From: JAENWD01 sp963796915
Lineage (GTDB): Bacteria; Acidobacteriota; Vicinamibacteria; Vicinamibacterales; JAENWD01
Length of the DNA: 64,000 nt
NCBI GenBank assembly: GCA_963796915.1
Contig: CAWCNI010000004.1
Span: forward strand, 2,294,001-2,358,000
Reading direction: 5' to 3'
The position numbers were made by a program, and so were the translations under genes. How positions within the stretch are numbered: position 1 is the first letter of the stretch; the number at the start of each line of letters is the position of its first letter. The notes under the pieces are model-generated. The model ran no database searches. It had not been told where the DNA came from and was given only the letters and a program-made list of their open reading frames with translations. Shown here piece after piece: positions 1 through 8,661 of the stretch.

Positions 1-1
1 C

Positions 2-361
2 CTCTGGCTGCGCAAAGACGACGCGGGCGGCCCGCACTGGCTCTGCGCGGGCCTGCTCGCAGAATCCACGGAGCCCATCGACCGTCCCGGCCGCGTGCAC
101 CTGAGCGCGCTGCGGCTCACCATGCCCCCGCCTCCCGCGGGGATCTTCGACATCCGGCGCAGCGATCGCACGCGCTCGCGCCTGCTGTGGCTCTGCTCCG
201 CGCCGTTCACGCCACACGCCTGGCTGCAGCGCCGTCTCTTTCAGCCACCCACACGCATGCTGCCGACCATTGCCCTCGAGCTCGTGGATGACGTCACCAA
301 AGCGACGTTGACCGGATCCCTGCGGCTGCCCCTTGCACCCAGCTTCGCGGAGGAGGCGTAG
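2..361 (+). CDS. Hypothetical protein, 5'-truncated by window edge
   Basis: An open frame enters from the left edge and ends at TAG; 119 residues are visible. The start is outside the window. The segment is rich in Leu, Pro and Arg (for example RSRLLWLCSAPFTPHAW) and has no motif I recognise. The next gene starts two bases after the stop, so the two are almost certainly co-transcribed and probably act together. I cannot assign a function; only the reading frame and operon linkage are seen directly. Confidence 0.65.
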   Translation, partial: LWLRKDDAGGPHWLCAGLLAESTEPIDRPGRVHLSALRLTMPPPPAGIFDIRRSDRTRSRLLWLCSAPFTPHAWLQRRLFQPPTRMLPTIALELVDDVTKATLTGSLRLPLAPSFAEEA

Positions 362-363
362 TC

Positions 364-3300
364 ATGGGACTCTTCGCACCGCCCGACCTCTTCTCCAGCG
401 TGGCCGTAGCCGCGCGCGGCGACGCCGATCTGCCGGACGGCGGACATCTCCGGCTGATGCCCTCATCAGCGCTCGGCTTCCCCATCGCGCCGTTCGACGT
501 GTTCCGCATCGAGCCATTCCGCGCAGATGTCCAGGTGCTGTGGCGCGACGCCTTCGGCAAGGTGGTCGAGGGGCCGGTCCTCGACGCTGCCGGCGGCATC
601 CTCATTGGCGACATCGCGCCGCCGAGCGGCCAGGGCGACGAGTTGGACATCGCGGTGGAGCTGGTCAGCGACGGCACCTTCCAAGGCTCCATCTCGCTGC
701 TCGATCGCGTCGGCAATCGCCTCATCGCCAAACGCAGTCACGCGCCCTTCATCGTCGGCGGGCCGCGCGTCGAGCGCGTGCGCATCGAAGGGCACGGCCA
801 CGTCAGGATGCTGCGCACATGGCGCGTCGACCTGCAGCGCATGGTCGAACCGATGCTGGGGCGTGAGCCGGATGCCACGCTCAGCCTGCCGATCGACGGC
901 GCGTGGCCGTGGTATGCGAAAGGGCTCGGCGTCGCGCCCGCGACCAAGCAGGTCGCCAGGGGCGCTGCCGAGCGGTTGCAGCGGCCCGACAGGCCCGATG
1001 GCCCGTTCGACGCGCTGACCAAGGACGACGATGTGGTGCGGGTGTCGGCGCACGGCCCCGACTTGGTCAAGCAGTGCGAGACGATGGTCGGCGACATCAG
1101 TCAGTGGCCGCGCACGCAGCATCGCAAGAGTCACGCGGCGGCGACGGCATCGAGGCGCCAGCAGTTCGTCGACATCAGCATCTCGGACACGCTGCTGGTC
1201 CAGGCGATGGATCCGGGCCTCGGCCGGTTCCTGGGCCTGGTCGGCGCGCTCGACGAGCAGAGCGACGGCAGCGTGCCCCTTGCCTACGTCACTGTCGGAC
1301 TGTTCGCCTACTCGACGGCGACGCGGGCGCCTGACGGCCGCTTGATCCCCGCGTCGCTCGGACCGCCGTCGCCGCTGCTCGATCGCGTCGAGGAGCGGCT
1401 GGTCGAACGCCACGGCGCGCAGGACGTCATCGACGCGCTTGCCGCGCGTTACGCCAACGCCGGCGGACCTGCGGCCTTCAGGCGCCTGGCACGTCTCGAA
1501 GTGCGCGGGCTGATCACCGTCGCCGGCCTGGTGCCGCCGCCCGATCCGCCGTCGCTGCCTGCTCCGGCATTCGGCAGCTCGCAGTGGCTCGACGGCGGCG
1601 GCCGGCCATCAGAGACGTTCCGGCAGGAGTTCCTGTTTCCGCTGCCGCCGCTCGGCGCGCTGGTCGCGCTCGGCCGACTCGAAGCGGGCGTGTGGACGAC
1701 GCGGCATCAGACAGTGGCGTTGCCCGCGCCCGCCAATCCCTCGCGGCGCGCGCTCGCGATGCTCATGGGCCGTTCGCAGGCCAGGCCGAAAGTCGCGGCG
1801 TGGAAGCCGGCGCTCTCGAGCTATATGCGCCGCGGGCTGATCTCCGACGCGCCGATTCCCGCTGACGGTCCGGCGCCGTCGACGTATCGCGCCGCGATCG
1901 CGGATCTGTTCGGCCGCTTCGGCGCCGCGGCGCAGTTCGCGGTTCCGACGCCGGCGCGACCGGCCCCGCCGGCGCCAGCGCCGCAGCCACAGGTCGTGCT
2001 CGACGGCCCCGACGGCGTCGGCGGCCCGCCAGCATCGCCTGGACACGTCGATGTCACGGTGGTCGTGCCCTCCGTGGCCGCGCTGGCCGCCGGATCGCTC
2101 GACATCGCGTCGCTGGAGATCGCGTTCGACGGCACGCCGCAGGCGCCCATTGCGCTCGCGCCGATCCCGGCGGGCAGCAACCAGACCGTCGCCGTGCACA
2201 TCAACCTGCCGGCACTGACTGTCGGCGAAACGCGTCGCGGGACCGTGACGGCCGCCTTCATCGACACGGCGGGCGCACGCTCGCAGACAGTCAGCGTTGC
2301 GGTGGCCTACGCCGATCGGCGACGGCCGCTGGTGATTCCCACCGGCCTCGGGCTGTTCTGGACCAGCAGGCCGGGGCCGGCGTCCGACGTCGAGCTGAAG
2401 CTCGCATGGCCCGGCGCTGCGGGCACGCGCTATCGCGTGTACGTGGCGGACCAGAAGGGCCTGGCGATTGCCGGCGCCTCGCGCGCCGAGATCGCCGTCG
2501 AGGGCGGGCAAAGAGATCGCGCGCACGCCCTCGGGGGAAGGGAACGATTCCGTCTGCTCACAGAGCCGCCACTTGAAGCCGTCGGCGGCCGGGTGCTGCT
2601 GAACGAGCGCCTGCCGCGCGCCCTCACGACGGTGCAGTTCCTCCGCGTCGTGCCGCTGACGTCCCAGGGGCGAGAGGCCGAGTTCGACAAGTGCGGCGTG
2701 GTGCCCGTCGCGGTGCCGTCCGACCGCACGCCACCACCACCGCGCGTGCATGTGACCGTCGATCCTGCGACGCGCGTTGCGACTGTCACGATCGAAGGCG
2801 TCGGCCTGGATCTGGTGGAGCTGAAGGCCTCAGAGCCCGGCCTGTTCGTGGAACCGCCGGCGGCGGGTGCCGTCGCTCCCGAGTTCAGGCTGCGCCGCGC
2901 GTCGGGACTGGTGAACGACCCGGTCTACGCGCGTGAGATCGCCCGCGGACCGCTCGCCGTTGCGCGGGACGGCGCGGCGATCGCCTTCGTTGCGGAAGTC
3001 GCCGACCCGACACCGCTGGCGCCGTACGTCCGCTACAGCTATTGGGCGGAGGTGCGGATGCCCGCAGAACGCCGTCTCGCGCGCGGGATCGTCGAACTGC
3101 CCCCGGCCGGCGGCGTCGCGCCGGTACTCCCCGCGCAGATGGCCGACAACCCGCGCGCATTCAGCGCGGTCTCGGCGCCAGTGTCGGCGGTCCATCTACC
3201 GCCGCTGCCGATCGCGTCTCTTGAAGGCGCGGTGGCGTCCGTGGTGGCAAGCGCCGGCACGTCGGCGGCGAGCCTGACGGCGCCGGCGACGCCAACAGCG

Positions 3301-3516
3301 TCCAACGCGATCGGCGCCTACCGGCTCAGGATCTGGGAGCAGTGGAACGGCGGCTCCATCATCTCGTCCGGACCGGACATCGAGCTGAATGGCTCGGCGC
3401 TCGACTGGGTTGGCACGCCGGCTCCCGATGCGGACCGGCCGTTGCCGCTGACAGTGCGTTACGTCGTCATCGATCCGGTGGGACGGGAAAGCGCCATGAC
3501 CGTAGTGGGCGCGTAG
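364..3516 (+). CDS. Large multidomain hypothetical protein (1050 aa)
   Basis: ATG two bases after the upstream stop. There is no signal peptide, so the protein is probably cytoplasmic or exported by a non-Sec route. The first ~430 residues are a mixed region without recognisable motifs. A Pro/Ala-rich linker follows near residues 525-545. The C-terminal half alternates beta-rich blocks that look like Ig or fibronectin-III modules, for example around 550-650 (VDVTVVVPSVAAL...), 655-800 (LGLFWTSRPGPASDVELKLAW, TRYRVYV) and 955-1050 (YRLRIWEQWNGG...). Length and architecture suggest a structural or adhesive component encoded with the upstream gene. The module call is by eye; no family name is claimed. 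Confidence 0.75.
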   Translation: MGLFAPPDLFSSVAVAARGDADLPDGGHLRLMPSSALGFPIAPFDVFRIEPFRADVQVLWRDAFGKVVEGPVLDAAGGILIGDIAPPSGQGDELDIAVELVSDGTFQGSISLLDRVGNRLIAKRSHAPFIVGGPRVERVRIEGHGHVRMLRTWRVDLQRMVEPMLGREPDATLSLPIDGAWPWYAKGLGVAPATKQVARGAAERLQRPDRPDGPFDALTKDDDVVRVSAHGPDLVKQCETMVGDISQWPRTQHRKSHAAATASRRQQFVDISISDTLLVQAMDPGLGRFLGLVGALDEQSDGSVPLAYVTVGLFAYSTATRAPDGRLIPASLGPPSPLLDRVEERLVERHGAQDVIDALAARYANAGGPAAFRRLARLEVRGLITVAGLVPPPDPPSLPAPAFGSSQWLDGGGRPSETFRQEFLFPLPPLGALVALGRLEAGVWTTRHQTVALPAPANPSRRALAMLMGRSQARPKVAAWKPALSSYMRRGLISDAPIPADGPAPSTYRAAIADLFGRFGAAAQFAVPTPARPAPPAPAPQPQVVLDGPDGVGGPPASPGHVDVTVVVPSVAALAAGSLDIASLEIAFDGTPQAPIALAPIPAGSNQTVAVHINLPALTVGETRRGTVTAAFIDTAGARSQTVSVAVAYADRRRPLVIPTGLGLFWTSRPGPASDVELKLAWPGAAGTRYRVYVADQKGLAIAGASRAEIAVEGGQRDRAHALGGRERFRLLTEPPLEAVGGRVLLNERLPRALTTVQFLRVVPLTSQGREAEFDKCGVVPVAVPSDRTPPPPRVHVTVDPATRVATVTIEGVGLDLVELKASEPGLFVEPPAAGAVAPEFRLRRASGLVNDPVYAREIARGPLAVARDGAAIAFVAEVADPTPLAPYVRYSYWAEVRMPAERRLARGIVELPPAGGVAPVLPAQMADNPRAFSAVSAPVSAVHLPPLPIASLEGAVASVVASAGTSAASLTAPATPTASNAIGAYRLRIWEQWNGGSIISSGPDIELNGSALDWVGTPAPDADRPLPLTVRYVVIDPVGRESAMTVVGA

Positions 3517-3546
3517 CGGCGCGCCGCGCGACGTGGGCAGTCGGCG

Positions 3547-3552
3547 TAAGAT
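3547..3552 (+). promoter_or_regulatory. -10-like TAAGAT hexamer before the small propeptide-like gene
   Basis: TAAGAT lies 20 nt before the ATG at 3572 and 7 nt before an in-frame GTG at 3560. No Shine-Dalgarno is visible, so a leaderless GTG start or a very short leader is possible. No clear -35 is seen. Confidence 0.35.
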
Positions 3553-3571
3553 CGATCCTGTGCCGACCCGC

Positions 3572-3826
3572 ATGGTGACTGTGAAACTCGAGGCCGCCGA
3601 GGCCACGTTGTCGGCCGTGAAGAGAAAGCTCGGGCTGACGGCAGACGAACTCGACAGCCACTTTGGCCTGGTGCCCCTGGACGCCGCGCGAAAGCTCTAC
3701 GCGATCCTGGTCGACGACAAGATCGCGGATCGTCTGGACGGCACGAAAGGCGTGGTGGGAAGCTACTCCAACCCTCGCATCGAAACCTTCGGCCCGCCAG
3801 AGCCGCCGGCGCCGAAAAAGAAGTAG
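3572..3826 (+). CDS. Small protein resembling a subtilisin propeptide / inhibitor I9 domain
   Basis: 84 residues from ATG 3572; in-frame GTG starts at 3560 and 3533 are alternatives. It begins with a beta-strand-like VTVKLEA, continues through an amphipathic helix (TLSAVKRKLGL) and ends the domain with GVVGSYSNPRIE. This is the strand-helix-strand plan of I9 propeptides. The convergent subtilase has the same signature in its own prosegment (DVVGIYSDPLIE, residues 101-112). A free-standing propeptide can fold or inhibit a protease in trans; that role is inference. The tail PPEPPAPKKK is likely disordered. No signal peptide, matching the partner. It sits 55 bp after the 1050-aa gene and may be co-transcribed with it. 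Confidence 0.6.
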   Translation: MVTVKLEAAEATLSAVKRKLGLTADELDSHFGLVPLDAARKLYAILVDDKIADRLDGTKGVVGSYSNPRIETFGPPEPPAPKKK

Positions 3827-3834
3827 CAGACAGG

Positions 3835-3866
3835 CTGCACGCCAGCAATCCCTGAGTGGCGTGCAG
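3835..3866. terminator. Perfect inverted repeat between convergent genes
   Basis: CTGCACGCCA (3835-3844) and TGGCGTGCAG (3857-3866) are exact reverse complements around a 12-nt loop. The hairpin lies 9 bp after the small gene and 114 bp after the end of the convergent subtilase gene. It lacks a U-tract on either side, so it may be a non-canonical or protective 3' hairpin. Confidence 0.55.
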
Positions 3867-3900
3867 GCCCCTCCGCCCGCACGCCACCCACGCGCCTGTG

Positions 3901-3977
3901 CGCTGCCTTGCCGTGTCTTGCCGGCCTGGCGATGGCCGATGCCTTGCCGTGCCCCTGCATGCCCCTGCTCGTGCCCT
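3901..3977. repeat. Degenerate short repeats 3' of the subtilase gene
   Basis: Variants of GCCTTGCCGTG and GCCCCTGC recur (near 3904, 3913, 3940, 3951, 3960) directly before the 3' end of the subtilase gene. No ORF here is credible. It matches the pattern of short tandem repeats next to stop codons seen elsewhere in the window. Confidence 0.5.
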
Positions 3978-3979
3978 TC

Positions 3980-5317
3980 TTAGAGCGCCGCCATCAACTT
4001 CTTCACGTTGATAATCCCGGCGCCGTAGTCGAAGTCGTAGCCCGGGCTTCCGCCGTCGGTCGCCGTCTTCGCGATGAGCGAACGCATCTGCAGCGGCGAG
4101 ATCTTCGTCGTCGGATGCCTGGCCCGGACCGCCGCGACCACACCGGCTGCCACGGGGCAGGCGGCCGACGTGCCGGAGTCCGGCTCGCCGGCGCCGAAGA
4201 CTTCAGAGCCGAGGAAGTGCGTGTAGGCCGCGAAGTCCGGCTTCTTGACTGTCAGCCGCCCGGGCCCCTGTGACGAGTAGCCGACGCGCTTGTTCTTCGT
4301 GTCCACGCCGGCGATGCTCATCACTGACGGCGAGGAATTGGCGCCGCAGATGGGATGCGTCGCGCCGAAGTTGCAGCGGCCGTCCGGGCAATTCAGGCCG
4401 CAGTTGCCCGCCGCGAACAGGATGTCGGCACCCGCCGCTTCGAGCGCCGCGACGATGATGTTGAAGGGGTGGGCGGGGTTGTCGCTGTAGTTGCCGGGAT
4501 GGCCGGGAGGGAAATCCCACGCCGGCGAAAACATGCCCCAGCTGTTGCTCACCACCATCGCGCGCTTCGCCTTCGGCATCAGCTTGATGATCGCCATCAG
4601 CTTCGCGTAAGCCAGCACCGCGTCGCTCAGCAGACCGGCCATGACTGTCGCACCGGGCGTCGTCGACAGCAGCACCGCGTAGTCGAGCAGCGTCGCCTTC
4701 GGCGCCGCGATCGCTGTGTCGAAGGCACACATGGTGCCGTGGTTCACTGGATGCAGGCCGGGTGTCGTGGCCACGCCGGCCGGCGTCCAGCTCTTGGCGA
4801 CGTTGAGAATCGGCTTGAGGCCGTGCGCCTTGAGATAGGCGAGGTTGATGCCGGTGTCCACGACCGCAAGGAAGACGCCCTTGCCGTCCATGCCCTTGGC
4901 CTTCAGGCCCGCTGCCGCGACCAGCGAGGCGACCTTCGACGTGTTGCCAACCGGCGGAGTGCTGCCACAGGTGATGCACGACTCGATCAGCGGGTCGGAG
5001 TAGATGCCGACGACGTCCGGATGCGAGGTGGCGGAAGAGTACGCTGCGGCCTGCGCGCCGCCGTCGGCGATCTGACCCCGCACGAGATATGTCGAGTCTG
5101 CCGGTTTCACCGAGAACGTCAGCGGCTGAGCCAGCGAGTGCAGCGGCGCGCCGTTGTCGCCGGTGACGCCCGGTACCTGCACTGGCGGGTACGAGGGGTC
5201 GATGATGAGACCGGCGACAGCTTGCGTGAGACTGGCGGTCAGTGTGGGCTGCGCTCGTGCCGTCAAGGACGCGGAATGAGCCGCCTTCGACGACCGAAGC
5301 TGGATCAGGACTCGCAT
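3980..5317 (-). CDS. Subtilisin-like serine peptidase (S8), no signal peptide
   Basis: 445 residues from ATG 5317. The frame is open further upstream, but the S8 prosegment begins at MRVLIQLRSS. Catalytic triad by motif: Asp154 (VVDTG), His193 (NHGTM) and Ser384 (SGTSAACP), with oxyanion Asn305 (AAGNCG). Residues 1-112 form a propeptide ending VVGIYSDPLIE. Several Cys pairs (ESCITCG, NCGLNCPDGRC, ICGAN) suggest disulfides or a metal site, although no Sec or Tat signal is visible; export by another route or cytosolic action are both possible. The convergent neighbour encodes a separate protein like its propeptide, suggesting a protease/inhibitor pair. Family call is firm; localisation is open. 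Confidence 0.93.
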   Translation of the reverse strand: MRVLIQLRSSKAAHSASLTARAQPTLTASLTQAVAGLIIDPSYPPVQVPGVTGDNGAPLHSLAQPLTFSVKPADSTYLVRGQIADGGAQAAAYSSATSHPDVVGIYSDPLIESCITCGSTPPVGNTSKVASLVAAAGLKAKGMDGKGVFLAVVDTGINLAYLKAHGLKPILNVAKSWTPAGVATTPGLHPVNHGTMCAFDTAIAAPKATLLDYAVLLSTTPGATVMAGLLSDAVLAYAKLMAIIKLMPKAKRAMVVSNSWGMFSPAWDFPPGHPGNYSDNPAHPFNIIVAALEAAGADILFAAGNCGLNCPDGRCNFGATHPICGANSSPSVMSIAGVDTKNKRVGYSSQGPGRLTVKKPDFAAYTHFLGSEVFGAGEPDSGTSAACPVAAGVVAAVRARHPTTKISPLQMRSLIAKTATDGGSPGYDFDYGAGIINVKKLMAAL

Positions 5318-5527
5318 TGTGGACCTCGTCCCGGGTACGCGCCGCGGTGGACAACGACGCCCGAACGGTTCTCGTACCGGTGTTGCGGCCGCCGGAATTT
5401 CGGCGTCCTGTGAGGAGAAAACGGCGGACAGCCCGGAACCGAACAAACAGGGCCGCGGGGTGAACCCTCGAGCGGCCCGCCTGACCAGCGAGGAGCGATG
5501 CCGCTTGCGCGCCGCGGTCGGCCGGCC

Positions 5528-5533
5528 TACGAT
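5528..5533 (+). promoter_or_regulatory. -10-like TACGAT hexamer
   Basis: TACGAT ends 20 nt before the ATG at 5554. A GGAG at 5544-5547 gives a weak Shine-Dalgarno, so the leader would be about 14 nt. The rest of the gap 5318-5527 is divergent upstream DNA, with a 7-bp inverted repeat (GGGCCGC at 5450, GCGGCCC at 5472) of unknown role. Confidence 0.35.
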
Positions 5534-5553
5534 CGCGCGCGCTGGAGACTGCG

Positions 5554-6495
5554 ATGGCACCTTCGTCCTGGCGGACCCGGATTGCCGACCTCGACTGGCT
5601 CGCGCTGTTTCTCGCGTCCTGGCTCCTCCCGTTCATCATCGACAGCGCGGTCGGCCTCACCTACTTCACGAGTCTGACGTTCTGGCTCGTTCCGACGCTG
5701 ATCCTGCTGCCGCGCTTTCTCGCCTACACCGACAGCGGCGGCCGTCGTCGATCGGCGATGTGGATCACGACTGTCGCGATCGTCGTCCTTGGCGTGGTGC
5801 TCGACTGCGTGTTCGGCCGCACGATCCTGCAGTTCGACGAGTCGCCGCAGGCGAGGTACATCGGATGGCTGTCGCTGCCCGCACTGGGCGTGCACGTGCC
5901 GATCGAAGAGTTCCTCTTCTACGCCATGACACCACCGGCAGTGCTGATGATCTATGGCTGGGCCAGCGAATACTGGATCGCCATGTATACGCCCAGACAT
6001 CGGCCCGGCGACATCGTGTCGCCGAACATCGTCGGCGTCTCGTTGCGCGCGCTGCTGCTGGCGATGGCGATGATGGCCGTCGGGCTCGTCGTCTTCCGCC
6101 GCAACCCGGTAGGTATCGGTGTCGTTCCGGCCTACTACTCGTTCCTGGTGGCGCTGGCGTTTGTGCCGGCGGTGTTCGTGTTCTCGCGGGTGCAGCCGTA
6201 CGTGAACTGGCGCGCCTTTGGCGTCACGGCGCTGTATCTGATCGTGACCTCCATGGCGTGGGAGGCCACGCTCGCACTGCCGCGACACTGGTGGGGCTAC
6301 AAGCCGGCGGCGATGCTCGGGGTTTACGTCTCCGCTTGGAGCCCGTCGCCGACGTGGCCGTTTCCGCTCGAAGCCGCGCTCGTGTGGTTCGCCAGCCCCT
6401 TCTCGATCGTGATGGTCTACGAGTACATCAAGCTGCGCCAGTATCGAGCGAACCCTTCAAAGGCGACCTACATCAACCCCGCGCTGCTGACGTAG
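5554..6495 (+). CDS. Lycopene cyclase-like (CrtYcd/CarR type) membrane protein
   Basis: 313 residues with about seven to eight hydrophobic segments. It has two internally related halves, as in fused CrtYc-CrtYd cyclases. Half one has VLDCVFGRTILQF followed by HVPIEEFLFY (about residues 109-128), which matches the PxEE motif of this family. Half two has WWGYKPAAMLGVYV followed by PFPLEAALVW (about 269-278), a degenerate copy with Ala for the second acidic residue. Known members cyclise lycopene to beta-carotene in the inner membrane. No other carotenoid gene lies in the window, so the substrate is uncertain; some relatives work in other isoprenoid or membrane roles. Fold assignment moderate, substrate low. 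Confidence 0.65.
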   Translation: MAPSSWRTRIADLDWLALFLASWLLPFIIDSAVGLTYFTSLTFWLVPTLILLPRFLAYTDSGGRRRSAMWITTVAIVVLGVVLDCVFGRTILQFDESPQARYIGWLSLPALGVHVPIEEFLFYAMTPPAVLMIYGWASEYWIAMYTPRHRPGDIVSPNIVGVSLRALLLAMAMMAVGLVVFRRNPVGIGVVPAYYSFLVALAFVPAVFVFSRVQPYVNWRAFGVTALYLIVTSMAWEATLALPRHWWGYKPAAMLGVYVSAWSPSPTWPFPLEAALVWFASPFSIVMVYEYIKLRQYRANPSKATYINPALLT

Positions 6496-6518
6496 CGACC
6501 GCGACTGCGGCCAACGCG

Positions 6519-8585
6519 CTACCAGACACGGCATCGCTTCTCCGGCGCCATCGGGCTGCCCGCGGGGCAGTTGAAGGCCTTGGCGAACTCCGGCATGTTC
6601 TGCAGCGTGCCGTTGGCGCGGAAGGCGCCCGGCGAGTGCGGGTCGGTCATGATGCGGTTCATGAACTCGGCGTCGGTGGAGTTCATGCACCACACCTGTG
6701 CGAAGCCAAGGAAGAAGCGCTGCTCCGGCGTCAGGCCGGACACGACCTCGTGCGGCTTGCCCTCGAGCGTGTTCATGAGCGCCATGTAGGCGATGCGAAT
6801 GCCGCCGTTGTCGCCGAGGTTCTCGCCAAGCGTGAGCCGGCCGTTCAAGTGCGCGGGCTGCCCCGTCTTGGGATCGTTCACCGGCGAGAAGCCGGAATAC
6901 TCGTCGGCGACGCACGTCGCGCGCTCCTCGAAAGCCTTCGCGTCGGCCTCGGTCCACCAGTCCTTCAGGTTGCCCTTGCCGTCGAACTTGCGGCCCTGGT
7001 CGTCGAAGCCGTGCGTCAGCTCGTGGCCGATGACGGCGCCAATCCCGCCGAAGTTCACCGCGTCGTCAGCCGAGGCTTCGAAGAACGGCGGCTGCAGGAT
7101 GCCTGCCGGGAAGACGATCTCGGCGAGCTGCGGCGAGTAGTACGCGTTGACCGTCGGCGGCGTCATGCCCCACTCCGTCTTGTCCACTGGCTTTCCGAGC
7201 TTGTCGTAGTTGCGCTTCACTTCGAAGCGATTGGCACGTTCGACGTTGCCCAGGAAGTCGGCGCGCGTGACCTTCACGGAGGAGTAGTCGCGCCACTTGT
7301 CGGGATAGCCGATTTTCTGTTTGCCCAGCGCCTTGAGCTTCTCGATGGCCTTCGCCTTGGTCTCCGGCGTCATCCAGTCGAGGCCGCCGATGTCCTGGCC
7401 GAGCGCGACGGTGAGCGCGTCGACCAGCGTCTTCATGCGCGCCTTGCTGTCCGCGCCGAAGGCCTTCTCCACGTAGAGCTGACCGAGCGCCTCGCCCAGG
7501 CTGCCGTCGGTTTCGTTGACACACGTCTTCCAGCGCGCGGGCTCGTCCTTGATGCCACGCAGCGTGCCGCTGAAAAACGAGAAGTCCTCCTTCTCGAACT
7601 TCGACGCGAGCATCGGCGCCGATGCCGTCAGCACTCGCCAGCGCAGGTAGGTCTTGAGGTCGTCGAGCGGCGTGCCGGACCAGGTGGTTTCGAAGGCCTG
7701 GAAGAACTTCGGCCAGCCGACGTTGACGTCGCTGAAGGCGGGTGCCTTCGCGGCGGCAAAGTAGGCCGTGAAATCGAAGCTCGGCGCGAGCGCGGCCATC
7801 GCCGCCCTGGTCATCTTGTTGTCGCGGTTCTTCGGGTCGCGGCGCGCGACGCGATCGAGCTGCGCGCTCGCCAGCTTCGTTTCGAGCGCGAGCACGTGGT
7901 CGGCGTCAGACTTGGACACCTCCGGCGAATAGCCGGCCAGGGTCAGCATCCGCGCGATGTGTGCGACGTACTGCTCGCGGATGTCCTTGTTCTTGGGATC
8001 GTCCTTCAGGTAATAGTCGCGATCCGGCAGCGTCGTCCCGCCCTGATCGATGTTCATCAACGTCGTGCTCGAGTCCTTCAGATCCGCGCCCACGCCGACG
8101 TTGAACATCGCGGTCAGGCCCTGCTCGCGCAGCGCTCCCATCACCGTGATCAATTCCGCCTTGCTCGACACCTTGCCAATCCGGGTGAGCAGGTCGGCGA
8201 TCGGCTTGAGGCCGGCGGCGTCGATGGCGTGCTCGTCCATGCAGGCGGCATAGAAGTCGCCGACCTGCGTCTGCAGGACCGTCCGGTTGTTCGATGGCTG
8301 GCTCGCCTGATCGAGGATGTCGCGCAGCGTCCAGAGGTTGGTCTCGCGCAATTCGTCGAAGCGCCCCCAGCGTGCCTTGTCTCCCGGCACCGGGTTGTTC
8401 TTCCGCCAGGCGCCACAGGCGTACTGGTAGAAGTCCGCGCAGGGATCGACGGACTTGTCGATGAGCGTGAGATCCAGGCTCCGGGGGCGCTCGGTGCGCT
8501 TTTCCGACTGGGCCCGGGGCGCGAGGGCGCCCAACACGCAGAGTCCAGCGGTCACGAGGGCAATACGGCGACGGGATGAGGTCAT
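6519..8585 (-). CDS. Secreted M13 family (neprilysin/PepO-like) metallopeptidase
   Basis: 688 residues, the usual M13 length. An N-terminal signal (RRRIALVTAGLCVLGALAPRAQ) is followed by the conserved start of the mature domain, DPCADFYQYACGAW. The zinc site is HELTH at residues 521-525, followed by ENLGDNGG carrying the third ligand. NAYYSP, close to the family NAYY substrate-binding motif, and VFPAGILQPPFF are present. The protein ends in the invariant CxVW (CRVW), a useful reference for the second M13 gene at 21.7 kb, which lacks it in frame. Likely cleaves peptides in the periplasm or outside the cell. Lies tail-to-tail with the cyclase-like gene (23-bp gap). Confidence 0.95.
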   Translation of the reverse strand: MTSSRRRIALVTAGLCVLGALAPRAQSEKRTERPRSLDLTLIDKSVDPCADFYQYACGAWRKNNPVPGDKARWGRFDELRETNLWTLRDILDQASQPSNNRTVLQTQVGDFYAACMDEHAIDAAGLKPIADLLTRIGKVSSKAELITVMGALREQGLTAMFNVGVGADLKDSSTTLMNIDQGGTTLPDRDYYLKDDPKNKDIREQYVAHIARMLTLAGYSPEVSKSDADHVLALETKLASAQLDRVARRDPKNRDNKMTRAAMAALAPSFDFTAYFAAAKAPAFSDVNVGWPKFFQAFETTWSGTPLDDLKTYLRWRVLTASAPMLASKFEKEDFSFFSGTLRGIKDEPARWKTCVNETDGSLGEALGQLYVEKAFGADSKARMKTLVDALTVALGQDIGGLDWMTPETKAKAIEKLKALGKQKIGYPDKWRDYSSVKVTRADFLGNVERANRFEVKRNYDKLGKPVDKTEWGMTPPTVNAYYSPQLAEIVFPAGILQPPFFEASADDAVNFGGIGAVIGHELTHGFDDQGRKFDGKGNLKDWWTEADAKAFEERATCVADEYSGFSPVNDPKTGQPAHLNGRLTLGENLGDNGGIRIAYMALMNTLEGKPHEVVSGLTPEQRFFLGFAQVWCMNSTDAEFMNRIMTDPHSPGAFRANGTLQNMPEFAKAFNCPAGSPMAPEKRCRVW

Positions 8586-8645
8586 GGGGGAACATTATTG
8601 CTTACGCGACGAAGCCTCGCACTTACCTGTCGCCGTGCCCCCTGC

Positions 8646-8651
8646 TATCCT
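8646..8651 (+). promoter_or_regulatory. -10 element TATCCT (preceded by TG)
   Basis: The context TGCTATCCT resembles an extended -10, 10 nt before the GTG at 8662. Transcription would begin only a few bases before or at the start codon. Confidence 0.4.
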
Positions 8652-8661
8652 CCCGGTTCGG

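Noticed and set aside
5319..8579. 1086-codon open frame on the + strand
   Set aside because: It runs antisense through the M13 gene and has no family motifs; Arg/Val/Leu-rich composition is that of a high-GC shadow frame.
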